From the NCBI GenBank assembly GCA_009733575.1, contig ML769608.1, forward strand, positions 52,576 to 116,575: a DNA stretch of 64,000 nt, given 5' to 3'. A model generated the notes under the pieces. That model was not told the origin of the DNA. It did not search any database and saw only the letters and a program-made list of their open reading frames with translations. Source of the DNA: Gymnopus androsaceus JB14 (lineage: Eukaryota; Basidiomycota; Agaricomycetes; Agaricales; Omphalotaceae). The first letter of the stretch is position 1. Each line of letters starts with the position of its first letter. Positions 12,099 to 24,536 of this stretch are shown piece after piece. The position numbers and the translations under genes were made by a program.

Positions 12099-13614
12099 CA
12101 AAAAAAGGCTGGCATGTATACTTCCGTTCATTACAGCTCTTCTTGTTTGTGCTTTTGCGATCCGCTGCACATCACAGAGCACTCTGAATGACTCAAGCGT
12201 CGATCCAGACTATCCTACACAACGCCGCCGCTGGTGAGTGTCATTCAAACTGGAGTTTGGATCAGATAAGATAGAACTTGGGCCTCGACTCGACAGATGG
12301 CATTGATCTCTCAGCTCTGAATTTTACGGAACTGGTGTTGAATGAGATAGTGGGCATCTACGAATCAGCGGTATGCTCCAATGTCAGCGATACTGGCAGT
12401 GGTAACGGTTCAAGGATCGACGTTCACAGTACGCGAACACTTTTTTTCTGCTTTTGGAAGACCTCACTATTTCACGCTTTCCATAGATCATCTTGTACCA
12501 GCCTGGTATCAATCTCTCGTCCCTCTCACCGGTGGAAACCCAACCCCCGAATGGAACCTTACCTCCGCCCTTTCCTTCATGGATTCGGAAGACATTGGCC
12601 ACTCTGTTTTGAGTTTCTCATCTCCCGGCGCAGCTGTTTTCCCTGGAAATCAGTCTATGACCGTGGCACTTGCACGCTTGATGAATGAGGAAACCAGCTG
12701 CCTATGCGCGAAGCTTCTCAGATAGGTTCTCGTTCATGGCGGCTAATGCCATTTCCCTATATCGAGGAGTCGATCTACGGAAGCCAAGTATGCATTGGAT
12801 GAACTTGGTGCTGTAGGATCTAGTCTTGATTAGCAGCTTCGAGGGCAAGTATCTGGGAAATCCGGAATTCACAGAGTTTTTTAAGGTTGTGAATGAGAGG
12901 GAAGGGAAGCAGATTATATTTGTTCATCCTGGGACACCTTTCCTGGTCATTGACGGGCAACTGGTCGAAGCCAATCCGACAGTGTATCCTACAGGCTTTA
13001 TTGAATTCTAGTGGGTTCAATATTTTTGCTTGGCTGCATTCGTGGCTGATATTTAACCTAGTTTTGAAACCACTCGAACGTTCCAAGATCTGACCGTTAC
13101 TCAGACATTGGCGAACTTCACTAACATTGACTGGATACTCCCTCATGCAGGAGGCGCATATCCCGCTGTCATTGATAGGAACTTGTACGAACGGTTTCCA
13201 GAATTGGCGAACAGTACATATGATATCATGAAGACGAGGTGAATTACTCTTTTTTCTCTCCTTCGCGTCTGAGAAGGTTACTTCTCGATCACTTGCTCAT
13301 ATTCAGGCTATGGTATGATACTGCCAGCCCAACGTTCTTACATCAGATCGGCGGGCTTTTTGCGTACAGCGTGGGCGATTCCCAGGTTATGCTTGGATCT
13401 GATTTTCCGTGCGTCCTCTTTCAATAATCGAGGTGTATAGTGCTAACCGCGCTATGTATATCGTAGATATGCACCACAGTCATCCCAAGCTGGCTCTCTG
13501 CAAGCCATTCTAGATTCAGATTTCGTGAATGGTACTGGCAAGGAAGGAATATTTACCGGAAATGCGGAGCAGCTGTTTGGGACTCACAATCTCGTTCCAG
13601 GGTGTTTTCATTGA
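12099..13614 (+). pseudogene. Metal-dependent amidohydrolase (Amidohydro_2, decarboxylase-like), multiple frameshifts
   Basis: A hydrophobic N-terminal stretch (ILPFITALLVCAFAI) suggests secretion or membrane anchoring, but no in-frame ATG is seen. Splicing about 12431-12487 joins IDVHN to HLVPAWYQ, giving the metal-binding HxH motif of the ACMSD/6-methylsalicylate-decarboxylase-like amidohydrolases. Then come PTPEWNLTSALSFMDSEDIG, FEGKYLGNPEFTEFF, IIFVHPGTPFL, ILPHAGGAYPAVIDR and GSDFP, the last holding the usual catalytic Asp. Good introns lie at about 13012-13060, 13242-13306 and 13410-13468. At least three or four one-base shifts occur between about 12690 and 12835 (after ALARLMNE, after SFMAA, around YALDELGAVG). 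The 3' half is intact to the TGA at 13612. Such clustering marks a true pseudogene. The original substrate is unknown. Confidence 0.7.
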
Positions 13615-14489
13615 TGTAGTCATGGTTTTGTAAACTTCAGCTGAGCCAACTGTCGCTCAGAGTCATTTAGGAAATATTGATTCAAAGGATTTGAACAGAA
13701 GTGACGGCCCTAGCCTAGGACATGTGGATGTATGTACTTTCAGGCCTTCACAGCTCTTACTTTCATTATTACTTTGAAATCTGTGGAATTAGAATACCTT
13801 CAAGTTGTAATCATCCGGCTAGTCGCGCGCGAGTGAACCTGATGCGTAAAATCTCGACAACTGACATACCAAAGTCAGGGTTGAACTAAGTATAAGTACG
13901 GTCGGGGCGAATTTGATATTGGATTGCGCTCGAGGTCCAATAAAAAGTCTGTTTATTAAAATCCACTTCCGTAATGTTGATACTCATATTCTCAGATGTC
14001 CATCTTGGATACACGCCCAACATGTACAGCTCTGCACAGAACTGGACAGAGGGGGCCTTGCTATGGGATCTCACAGGTTTTGCTGATGAACCTAAAAAAA
14101 CTGAAGATGGTTGATGTCAGCCAAGCTGGTTTCCACAACTCCATGCCATGGACTGGGTCCCTCTTTGAACTAACTGTAATGGAGACTCTAAGTTCACTGG
14201 GACAAGTGAGCTCCATGTGATACGTTCTTTGAGAAGCCAGAGTCTGCTGGGCTCAAACACTGACAGTTGTTATCAGGCTGAATGACCTAGTGTCCCATTG
14301 GGTGATGCTAGGAAAGATTATACACGTCCTCAGCGGGAAGCTTCCATTCTTGAAGCAATCGGGAAAGCTAAAGTTCAACATCATTGACAAGTAAGAACCA
14401 CACTGTGGAACTGGTGGTGGTACTGCATGCGACAGATATGTAAAGATATCATTGGGGGATGATGTGTGTGTGTACTTTCTATATGTATA
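13615..14489. other. Intergenic, with a partial MITE end
   Basis: No gene is supported. At 14074-14088 the sequence CAGGTTTTGCTGATG repeats 15 bases of the terminal inverted repeat of the element at 14490-14777, so a fragment of a related element may lie here. Confidence 0.4.
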
Positions 14490-14777
14490 CATCAGCAAAA
14501 CCTGGGTGAACTGGATAGCACTGGATAGTGCTATCCAGCACTCATAGCACCCATAGCACCCATAGCAAGGTCCCCATCTATCCAGAGCTATGGGCTGCTA
14601 TGGGCTGCTATGGATTGCTATGGATCATGACATCTGTCAACAGGTAATATAATTTGGGAAGTCCATAGTAGCTCATAGCTACCCATAGCAGTTCATAGCA
14701 GCTCATAGTTCTATGGCTGCTATGGCTTGCTATGGCTTGCTATAACAGCTATGGCAATTATCCAGGTTTTGCTGATG
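14490..14777. mobile_element. Non-autonomous Tc1/mariner-like MITE, 288 bp
   Basis: The element starts CATCAGCAAAACCTGG (14490-14505) and ends with the exact reverse complement, CCAGGTTTTGCTGATG (14762-14777). It is flanked on both sides by TA (14488-14489 and 14778-14779), the target duplication of Tc1/mariner transposases. It encodes nothing. The inside is a degenerate fold-back: many copies of CCATAGC/GCTATGG heptamers in opposite orientations, so the whole element could form a long hairpin. Confidence 0.8.
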
Positions 14778-16185
14778 TATTGGAGCGCGCTGCGCAATTC
14801 ATGTTCAATCGTCTTCAAACTTTTACCAGTGTACATTTTTCTACATGTTTCAAAATGGCTTTTTATTTCTTTTTGCGCTACATGATAAGGAAAATAACTA
14901 GGATTGTTTGTGTGGAGTTTGAAAGTCATGCTGTTCAGTGGCCCGAGACGAGAAGCCATATTGTTTTATGTATGTTTTTATTTCACAGTGTCAAGCTTGG
15001 TATATGGATAACTATCCGGGAATACTGAGCACGGTTGAACGTGTTTTAAAGAGAGAGCGGAGGTACCCGCGGCCAGATTTGAACCCTTCGTCGGTGATAT
15101 CCTGGCGACATCCAGTGTTCTATTAAAGCATGAGGCTCAGGTAGTAAACTTTAATTGTAGCCTGGTAAGTCTACAGACTTCGAAGCTCATCCATTAAGAC
15201 TTCAAGTCGTGCTTTTTCTGTGGTAACTTACATATCAATATTAGATTATTTTTCCAGAAAAAGAATCGCTCAATTAGGTTTCGAGCAGGTCTTTTCCAGT
15301 TACTCATGAGCCTCGTCGAGGGTCAAAGTACTAGACTCCGAGCTTGTGCCGGAACTTGAAGTAGTACAAGCTCTAGGTTCGCCGAGATAGCATCGAGGCT
15401 TGACTGCAATGACTCTCTATGTGCGAAGAACTTGGAAGTATGATAGCTGAATCGGGCGCGCGCTAATCCGATGGAGCGCAGATCGGGTGACATCGCCACC
15501 GCTTCTACCAAATCGGGACATGCAGGTGAGGGAGACACGTGGTCCGGGGCATTTCATTCTCGTTTGCACAGATCCATCATTCAAGCTGGATTCAAGTCTG
15601 ACGATTCTTGGCTAATTCTCTTTTCTACATTCTAACTCTCGCCTGGAGGACGCGCACTATCCATTAGAAAAGTCCAAGCAAAGCCAAGTACTCGAATTCA
15701 GCCTCGATACCAACTCGATTTCTCTAGAATTCAGCTCTAGTCTTTAGGTTGACGGAAAATACAGCAAGAGAGAACCTTTTTCTAGCGATTCGGATTTTCG
15801 GTTTGTGGATTAGTCGGTCTATGCATTGGCATTCACCGCCAAAGCAGTAGATGTTACGCCGACGACGGTACGTCTTTGCGTTTTTACGTTTATCAGAGGG
15901 GACAGTCAAGGGTAGGTGGCACAAAGAAATCTCGCAGAAATCAACGCACAAAAGCCCCATTTTCCCCGAAAATTGGTTGGCAAAATCTGCGTTTCGCGCA
16001 ACATTTTACATGTCAATCAATTTCTGCATGGAGAAATCTGCGAGCTTGTTTCGAGAAAATCTGCGCACATTTTGCGGGTGGTCATCCTGCATTTTGACTG
16101 TCTCTTTTAATATCTTCTTCCTCGTTGCCTTACGATGTACGCTAATAATCCATTCTAGGTAACGCAATCCAAATCCAAACACAAC
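14778..16185. other. Intergenic and likely promoter region of the LDB gene
   Basis: No gene is supported in about 1.4 kb. Frames at 14720-15126 look like chance. The last 400 bases before 16186 hold repeated short words such as AAATCTGCG (several copies, about 15940-16070) and a CT-rich stretch ending with TAG near 16158, which may be a 5'-UTR intron acceptor. Confidence 0.4.
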
Positions 16186-19100
16186 ATGCCTGTTACTGCT
16201 GCTGGAAATCCTACTGGAAATCCTGCTCGTACTGCGTCAATGGGAGGCGGAATGGGAATGGGAGGTATGGCAATGATGCCCGCTCCTGGTTCTGCAGGTC
16301 TACGAAGAGTATCGTCTCAGCCTCAGTTGGGACCTGGAGGGATGAATCTGGGTATGGGAAATATAAATCTAGGAGGCGGAGGCAATTTGGGTATGGGAAA
16401 TATGGGTTTACATGGCGGAGGGGGCATGGGCGGAATGGGGAATGGTGGAATGGGAATGCCGTTTCAGGCCGTCCTGGACCTTTACCAGGACACATGCGAC
16501 AGCAGATGACGGGACCTGCGGAGATGGGTATGGGTATGGGTATGCCCGGAGGAGCAGGAGGTGGAGGTCCTGGTATACGTGGGCTTGGCGGAGTCCCACT
16601 AAACGGCGGAGGATTACGTCCCAATAACGGAATCCCAGTGCCAGTTATGAACAGTCTATCTCAACCTCCCTCTACAGGCCCCTCGAATCCCAATTCCAAC
16701 CCGACCAATCCGAACCAAAACCAAACCCTACAACAGCATCTCCATGCACAGCAGCATCTACATAATCCAAGCCTCCAACAGCAACAGCAACGTACAGGGA
16801 GTCCTGGAAGTGCGATGGGTACAAGCGAATTTATGCCTTTTGCACACGGACATGGACCGCCGTTTTCTTCCAATGGAGGAGGTCGACCGCCCTTCGATAA
16901 CACAACAACAACATGATGATGCACCCACACGGTTCCAACTCACAGCCTCCGACTCCGACATCTGCTCATCATCCTTCGCATCCGCTAAACAGCCTTGGGT
17001 CGAGTATGAGTATGGGCATGGGTCCTCTAGGAACTACAAACTCAAACTCGCAGATGAACAACTCGCAAATGGCTATGGGCGGTATTATGGGCATGGGCAT
17101 GGGCAATCGCGGAGTTGGAGCCGGACCAGGACCAGGCCCGTTCACAGTTACACCCGCACAACAGTTTCAGCAGATGCAGCAGCAGCAGCTACAGCAACAG
17201 CACCCAAACCCGAATCAACAGTTTCAGATTCAACAGCAGCAGCAGCAAATGGATATGGAGTCTAATTCCAGCCCACCTTCCTTCGGCATGGGAGGCTGGG
17301 GAGGAGGAGGAGGAGGTATGAATATGAATAATATGGGTGGAGGAATGGGCGGTATGGGTCCTCCTCCAAACCCACACCCTCCGAGACCTCTATCCCAGAC
17401 ACAAAATCCGAACCCGTTCGCGCATAATCCGCCTGGGTCGACGTCTGCGTCTCCACGTGCCACTAACGCGCAGAATCCCAATCCCAATTCTGGTAATGGC
17501 GCCGGACCTGGCGATTCCAATACGTATCCGGGCGGCCCATCCCAATCCTCTTCTTCATCCCCCGGTCGACCCAGCTCCAGATCTCAGTCTCAGTCTCGGT
17601 CCAACCCAAATCCAAACCCAAATGTTAACATTAATAATATACCCAATCACAATTCTTCGACCTCTGCACAAAACTCCCCATCGAGAGCAGCTTCCAATCC
17701 GAATTCGCATTCTCATCCGCCCAGGATGGGTATGCCGTTTCCGCCTGGGCCAATGCCTGGATCCCAACCCGGGCCTCCAGTTGGACGTCCACCCATGGGT
17801 ATGGCCGGTCCTCAGCCGCCGCTTCAGCAGCAACATACCGGAGGAGGAGGGGGTAGTAGACCTCAATCGTCTTCTGGGCTTCCTGGTTCCGCTCCCACCT
17901 CACTTGGACCGGGACCGGGCCCGGGTCCGGGCATGGGGTCAGGAGGAGGCGGAGGTCTGGCGAACATCGCACCTCGCCCTCCAGGCGCCGGTGGGCAACA
18001 GGGACATCCAATCCATCATCTCCAACCACAATTTCAGCCTCAGCCGCCGCCACACCAAGGTCCTCAACAACAACATCAGTTTGGACATCCTCCCCATTCT
18101 CAGTTGGGATTGGGTAATCAAGGAGGTATGGGAGCGGGCGGCCAAGGAGGAGGAGGTTTGGGACAAGGAGGTCTGGGTATGGCGATGCCACCGCCGTCAT
18201 ATGCGCAGAGTCAGGCGCAAGCGCAGGCTGGACAGGGTCCATCTCAATCTCACCCTCACGGTCAAGATTCGTCTCAGGCGCAATCTCACTCGAATTCGTT
18301 GACGCCACCTAGTAGTGCTGGACCTGGTGCAGGACCAGGAGGGATGCAGAGACCAGGCGGACCAGGGACGCTGTGAGTGTTTTCTCTTTTTTTTCCTTGG
18401 CGTTTTAGGTTTCGAGGTGGTTTTTTGGTGTTGGGATTCTTTGCCGTCTTATGTTGTGCCAAGGGCTGTATTCACTTTTGGTTTCTTAACTTTATCGGAC
18501 GACGACTGCAAAACTAGGGCTTCTATTTCTTTTGTTGCTGCTGTTCGATGGGTCTGAATCGCGGTATCGATTTGCGACTTTCGATGTTCACATGAGATCG
18601 ATATTGCTTTCGCTTTTCGTATGGCTCGGGCTGGAGGAAGTCGTCGAGTCGAGTACGATCCTTCTTCACCTTTCAAGGCGCTTTCAGATTGCTTTACTCT
18701 ATGTTTATACGATGAATACTGACTTGTTTTCTCCTCTTCACACCTACAAGTCCTCCACCACCGCACCCACTCTCCCAACCTGGTCAGCCCGGCCCACCCC
18801 TTAACCATCAACCGGGATCTGGACCTGGATTCGCCCCCGGTCAAGGCCATGGCGGTCCTCCGTTTACAACCTCACATTCTCTCAATCAAAACCATCCACC
18901 CACATTCAGCAATCCAAACCCAAACCCACAAGGACATCCATCTGGCTTCCCCGGCCCTTCTCATGGCCTTCCACCCTCAATCAATCAAGGTCTCCCGCCT
19001 ACCACCCCCGTCACATCAGGTTTCCCCACTTCACATACCTTCCAATCTAACCCAGCCCCTCATCCACCCGCATTAGGCCACGGCCAAGGCCTCATCCGTC

Positions 19101-21246
19101 TCCTCCAATTCTCTGGCAACCTCGCCTCGGAATCGCGTCAAAAACATCAATTGAGCTGGTGGAACGAGTTGATTAGGGAGTATTTTACACCCAGGGCTGT
19201 TATGAGGTTTACGCTGTGGAAGGATAATTTAAGGAGTGAGGCCAAGCCATTTGGTGAGTGTGCTACCACGTTTTAGTTTCTTTTAGAGTTTACTAATTTT
19301 TACTCTTCTCCCCTTCTCCCTGTAGAAATAACCGTTCCAATCCTTCCTCGATTCCTCCTAGTGACTACACAGTCTGGTGTTAAATCCATGACGCTGACGC
19401 TTGATGGCGCGCGTGAGTACTTGATCTCGTCTATTTTTTGTCGTTTGACTCACCCACACACAGGCGAACGTCTCTTCGCAAACGGTCATGCCGTCGTCGA
19501 ATGCGTGGCTGCTGTATGGACATACAAATACAATAATGGGTATACGGTGGCTTTGAGAGGACCGTTGACAGTACATGTCGTTGTCACTGCTGTCACTCCT
19601 AATCCTCCACGAGGGGACGCTGGTCCTTCATCCCCATTGGGGCCTGGAGGCGGTGGGTTGTCTAATGGGGTCGTAGCGGGAGCAGGAGCAGGAGCAGGCG
19701 GAGCACCAGCAGGTCAAGCCTTCCTCCTAAAATTCGACGACTTTCAATTCGATGCGAGCTTTCATGACAAGTATATTGCGTTGGAGAGCATTATGGGGCC
19801 GAGAAGTATTGAGAGTCCGAGGCTGATGCCTCCACCGATGTCGATGATGCAGGGGAACTCACAGGGAGGTCCGAGTGGAGGACAGAGGGTAAGTGATGCT
19901 TGTTACTTGGCTATTCTGGAGTTTCGTGCTTTTTGAGTTTCCCTCTTTTCTCCTTTTCTTTTTCATCTCAACTACCTTGGACTCCGACTCATACCCCATC
20001 CCCAGAGAAACGCACCTCCAGGTGCACCTGCCGCTGCCGTTGGTTCGCCTGCCATCAACGGATCTTCTGGTTCTGGGTCCGGGAACGGGAACTCCCCAGC
20101 GATCAATGGTACAACGTCGTCTCCTGCTCTAAACGCGAACGCCATGGTAGAGTCTCCCGACCGAGACCCAATGATTCAAGATGAAGAGCGAAAACACGAC
20201 CCGAATGGGAAATCAAACTCCAACTCGTCTTCGCCACATCTTCAGAACAAACTTGGAGGTCAGCAGCCACAATCACAACAAAATGCACCCCAATGGGAAG
20301 AACCGAGGGTGCTCATATCACAAGGGTTCATTCCTGGCGAACCTGTGAATGCGTTTGGGATTCCGCAAGCTACAATGAGGTGCTTGGAATTGGCGGAGAG
20401 CGTGGCGCAGATGACGGATTTGATTGCATTTTCGAGAGAGGAAGGACTGGGGCCTTTGGGTAAGTAGTCGATGGATTTTCGTTTCCTTTACGAGGAGGTT
20501 GAGTTGACGGATTATTTCTTCATTCCACGTTCACAGATGCCCTGACCAAAATGGCTTCCAAGATCCGCGAATCGATGCCCATGAGCCAACAACCGTTAGG
20601 GAATGGTCTTGGTCTACCCCCTGGTTCCAATCCAATGTCCATGTCATCGCCAAGCTCGTCTCTACCTCCTCCTCCTGGACCATTTGGTAATGGTCAGCCG
20701 GGTAATTCCAACCACATCGGCAGTCCCATGTCTATGCCTCCGATGACTATGAACACGTTGTATTCTAGTGCTCCTCCCTCCGTTACCGGAAATCTCAATT
20801 CTAATCCCGGAATGGGTAGTATGGGCATGCCCATGGTTTCCTCACCACAAAACGCACCAACTCCAATATCCGCTCATAATTCCCCGCGGAAACAGCACAA
20901 AACTATACCTCAGTCACAACAATCACAGTCTTCGGCGTCTTCCAACACTGCTACTGGGGGTGCTGGCACGTCCAGCGCTTCAGGCTCTGCAGGCGCAGCT
21001 GCAGGGGGTGGTGCTACTACAGCTGCTGGTACATCTAGTTCTGGTGCTGCCACAGGCTCGTCTTCATCTACATCCAATCCCAGTTCGACACACAATACTC
21101 CTGCTATGGCTCATGCGTCTCTAAAACGGAAGCAAGCTGCGGTCGCTGCTGATAGTGGAAGTGGTAATAATGCTGGTGGAGAATCCCAGGCAGCGCCACC
21201 GAAGAGGACGGCTGGGAGGAAGAGGGGCAGGACGGGTGGAGGGTGA
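16186..21246 (+). CDS. LIM-domain-binding transcriptional co-regulator (LDB1/SEUSS/PtaB-like), two frameshifts in the N-terminal half
   Basis: The protein starts at ATG 16186 with a very long Gly/Met/Gln/Asn/Pro-rich low-complexity region. Exons are about 16186-18374, 18751-19253, 19326-19412, 19464-19888, 20006-20459 and 20537-21246, all with GT-AG introns. The conserved LIM-binding domain lies in exons 2-4: LIRLLQFSGNLASESRQ, WWNELIREYFTPRAVMR, LPRFLLVTTQSGVKSM and YNNGYTVALRGPLTVHV. A second conserved block (WEEPRVLISQGFIPGEPVNA) and a basic tail with KRTAGRKRGRTG, a likely nuclear signal, follow. LDB-type proteins dimerise and bridge DNA-binding factors; fungal PtaB/Mfg1 relatives act in adhesion and morphogenesis. 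The frame shifts near 16466 (after GMPFQ) and near 16905 in an ACA/AAC repeat. Both fall in simple sequence, so assembly error is possible. Confidence 0.8.
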
Positions 21247-22083
21247 AAGTGAAAAAGTTTATGTGTGTTGCACCGGTTGAATGGACTTTAAAAGGATTTG
21301 TTTTCTCTGAGCTGCTATCTCTGTTTATCTTTCCTCCTCGTAGTTTGTGTTTATCTGTCTGTATACTGTATGCTGTTCTACCCTAGTCGATCTCTGCTTT
21401 ATCTTAGTCTATCTCGCAGTGTACACACATATCATCTGTCGGTTTATCTCTGTTTCTCAATATCCATCTCTACGTATCATCGATTTGCTTAGCTCGCAAC
21501 TTGTTCTTGTTCTTGTTCGTGTATACATTGGTGTCTTTGGAATGAGCCGATGACTCCTGTGTAGAATACTTAATTTTTGAAAAAGAAAAGTCGACGCATG
21601 GGTTTTCCAGACGTAATTTGTCTAGTTTGGATATGATTGTCGGCGGTGAACACAAGGGTTCTGGAGGTCCGTGTAGGTGCTGCGTGAATAGGTAATTGCT
21701 CTGCAAGGCAAACAAGGGACTTGCGTAAGAAACCGACGTGACCCTCGATTCCCTAATTGAATGAGAACACAAGTAGTGGAAGGAGTCAAGTATTAAGGAA
21801 AGCAGCAAAGCCAGTGGTTAAAGTAAAACAGATACAGGCCCAGAAGTCACTGTGGCGCGCAGCCTTTTGGCTGAAGAGTCGACCTACAGTGAAAAGAGCC
21901 GAATGGAAGACTTAGCCTTTTGGCTTGAGACAGTCGTGGCTTAGCAGCGAGTGAGTCCGGGATCCAGGATGTCAGGAATGTCGCGGAAATGAGGAATAGA
22001 CAGAGCGTAAGATGTATGGGAGGGATTGACAGATCATGGACTGTGAATGCCGAGTATTTGAAGAGGCATTCGAACGTTAGGAT
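21247..22083. other. 3' flank of the LDB gene
   Basis: A T/C-rich 3' region with repeated TATCT/TCTGT words (21298-21500) is followed by about 500 bases with no supported gene. Confidence 0.4.
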
Positions 22084-22188
22084 TCAGGAAGCGCATTTGC
22101 CTTCACCTGTAGCTGCAACACAGAACACATCTTCTCCATCGAAGATCTTTGCAACAGCCTCGCGCTGACCATCATTTAGACTGTCCAT
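22084..22188 (-). pseudogene. Fragment of a RecQ/DEAD-box-like helicase (motif I region)
   Basis: From the ATG at 22188 the minus strand reads LNDGQREAVAKIFDGEDVFC and then VAATGEGK, the layout of the Q-like motif and Walker A (motif I) of RecQ-type helicases, before a TGA at 22084. Only 34 residues survive and nothing homologous follows. Decayed RecQ-like genes are common in mushroom genomes. This is a small relic. Confidence 0.45.
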
Positions 22189-22534
22189 CTATCTGTTTCC
22201 GTTTCTCAATTATTTTGTCGAGTATCCTAAGGCATTCAGAGGACTACCAAAATCGAGATTCGGGGTTTATTTTGAGGGAAGAAGGATTGTTATTGGAGTT
22301 ATAGAGGATCATAGGCATAAATTATAAAAGAAGAACGCAAATGAAAGTGGATACGGCATGTCGAGCGTCGAAACGAAGATAAAGAGTGAAGGAGATGAAC
22401 ACTGGGCGCTAAGATTTTACCCAAGCCTTAGACTCTCCCTTTTAACTCGTAAGTCCGACTGCGTTCTCCTCAAATTTAGATCACTCTCATTAGCTTCGCA
22501 CTATTCACTTAGTATCTGCTCGACGCGTCCCAAC
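22189..22534. other. 5' flank of the first F-box copy
   Basis: From about 22446 (aactcgtaagtc...) the sequence is similar to the region just upstream of the second F-box gene (about 26218-26283), so the tandem duplication includes the 5' flank. The shared GTAAGTC may be a 5'-UTR intron donor. Confidence 0.45.
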
Positions 22535-24195
22535 ATGCGTTGCGACGATTGTGAACGCTTCGCCAGCTTCCGACCTAAAGTCTCCATCCCTAGCTCTACC
22601 TTAGAAGTGCCGCGTCTTCACCGTGGACGCCCCGGCTTCTAGAGTTTCCGAAAGCTCAACAACTAGTTTTGGATGGTGACGCGGATCTAGAATGCTACGC
22701 CGCTGAAATCCGTCGCCTTCAATCCAAAATACTGCTTATTGAGCAGAAAAGGTCTCGATTGAATGGGTATTTGGAGCATTATCGCTCTCTGGCTGCTCCG
22801 CTTTGGAAGATTCCCGACGAGGTTCTGGGGCTTATCTTTGGATACCTCTGTGACGGACACGCGAAGTTACAGAAAATTGGAATTGACAAGCCTTCAATAC
22901 CAGTCTTGCGATTAAGTGCGGTGTGCTCGCACTGGCAATCTGTTTTGCACTCCACTCCGTCGCTTTGGTCAAACTTCGTGGTATCGTTCACTGCAGGTGG
23001 TATGCCTGCGTTCGATGCCGTCAAGCTCTTTCTTGAACGGTCGAAGGATGTGAAGCTAAGGGTAAAAGTTACCTTTGATCACAGAGGTAGTTCTTTGCGA
23101 TTGCAAAAGATGACCAGTCACCCTGCCTTTCTAGCTCTTGCAAGCCAAGCACACCGATGGGAGACTCTTCACCTCTTTGGAAAGAGACCCGAGGATATGT
23201 GCATTCTGCGACCTCCGTTCATTTCATCCTGCCCTGAATTACGAGAGCTGCGCCTTTCACACTTTCGCAAACGCGAGAATGTTGTTGCCTTGGACTTTGC
23301 ACCGATGCCAAAGCTTACATGCTTTCTTGCAGAATACTTCCATGCGCTCGATCCAGCCCAAAGTTTACCATGGCACCAGCTCAATGTGCTGAAGGTCAAT
23401 GCGAAGCACGATGTTCCGCGCTTGGTAGAACTTTGCGAGAATTTACGCGAACTAATCGTCGACATAGATCCCCGGAGAATGGTCAGAACATATCTTCCAA
23501 TGTCAGCAGCACACAACAATATGCGAAGTCTACATTTGCTCTTTTCGAACCCGTCGAACCCCGCCGGACCAGAGGCTGATGTTGTGCAAAAACTGTTGGA
23601 CGCACTTTCCTTCCCCTCTTTAACGGAGCTGGATCTTTCCAACTTCACGGACAACGACGTCATCAGTTGTACCGGCAGTATCCTGGTTGCTTTTATTGAA
23701 AAATGCTCCAGTACCCTGGAATATCTCACTCTGGAAAACATCTGCGTTTCTGATACAGACCTACTTACGATCCTTCATAAAATACCGTCCCTTGTCAACC
23801 TGGCCATAAGTGATCCCTCCTCCACAAAGGTTGCTTGCCCATTGTCGACAACCTTCATTGAAAATCTATCCGTGTTGCCGCAAAGTACAAATCCGGACTC
23901 CCCAATCCTATTACCAAACCTGCTAGGCCTCTATCTCACTATACGCAAAGAGTTCGATGAAACGGGCTTCACGGACATGATCATTTCAAGGTCATGTATT
24001 TCGGATATCGGTTCGAAATGGTACAACGCAGACAAGGGAGCCTGTGCTTTGAAGGATGTTGTTATTCACCTAGGCGATCTAGGTAGCTTTGAGAAGGTGG
24101 ATTTGAAAACATTGGAACAGTTGAAGCTCGTACTAGATGGTACGAATCTGGAGATTGTGACTGCTGGGGAACCAGTTTCGATTAGAAAGGATTGA
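22535..24195 (+). pseudogene. F-box/LRR protein, tandem copy 1 (N-terminal frameshift)
   Basis: Starting at the ATG 22535, the protein opens with MRCDDCERF, as in copy 2 (26284-27990). One base is missing at about 22632-22637, so the frame stops at a TAG at 22640. The rest of the gene is open to 24195 with no other damage. It carries a predicted coiled stretch (EIRRLQSKILLIEQKRSRL), the F-box (IPDEVLGLIFGYL, then AVCSHWQSVLHSTPSLWSNF) and leucine-rich repeats. F-box proteins link substrates to SCF ubiquitin ligases. Initiation at an internal codon could still give an F-box protein, so loss of function is not certain. Intron-free, like copy 2. Confidence 0.75.
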
Positions 24196-24536
24196 CCCGG
24201 CTTTGGTTTCAATTTGAATATTACTCTACTGATAATGCTACGATGATTCAAATATAACTTCCACTTCTATCATCGGTTGTGTGGATCTCAAGTGGATCTT
24301 TTGAATGGCCTTTCAAACTTGACGCTAACTTGATCCGTAGCACCACTAGCGTGGCAATCCCCGACAGCCCCAGGCAGTAGTAGTTATGGTAGGTACACCA
24401 ATTTTTTTATTTAAGAAGATATAATTCTATTATACTGACCACTATCTTAACATCAGTAAGAGAAAACCATACTACTTACACATAATCCTTAGTCTAAATT
24501 AATACACCTCTTCACTTTTTTTTTAACAAAAAAATC
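24196..24536. other. Spacer between F-box copy 1 and the Helitron-type fragment
   Basis: No gene. A short palindrome, CCACTAGCGTGG (about 24341-24352), and an A/T-rich run lie here, near where the 3' end of the inserted element would be. No clear Helitron CTRR terminus could be identified. Confidence 0.35.

Noticed and set aside
15050..15130. tRNA-like stretch (minus strand, GGGTTCAAATCT T-arm-like box)
   Set aside because: No complete cloverleaf or matching acceptor stem could be formed by eye.
17631..18308. Long minus-strand frame inside the LDB gene
   Set aside because: A shadow of the Gln/Gly/Pro-rich plus-strand coding; no independent features.
23169..23741. 190-codon minus-strand frame inside F-box copy 1
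   Set aside because: Antisense shadow; a similar one exists in copy 2, as expected from the sense coding.
24330..24360. Helitron 3' hairpin and CTRR end
   Set aside because: A palindrome exists, but the bases after it on the minus strand read CTAC, not CTRR.
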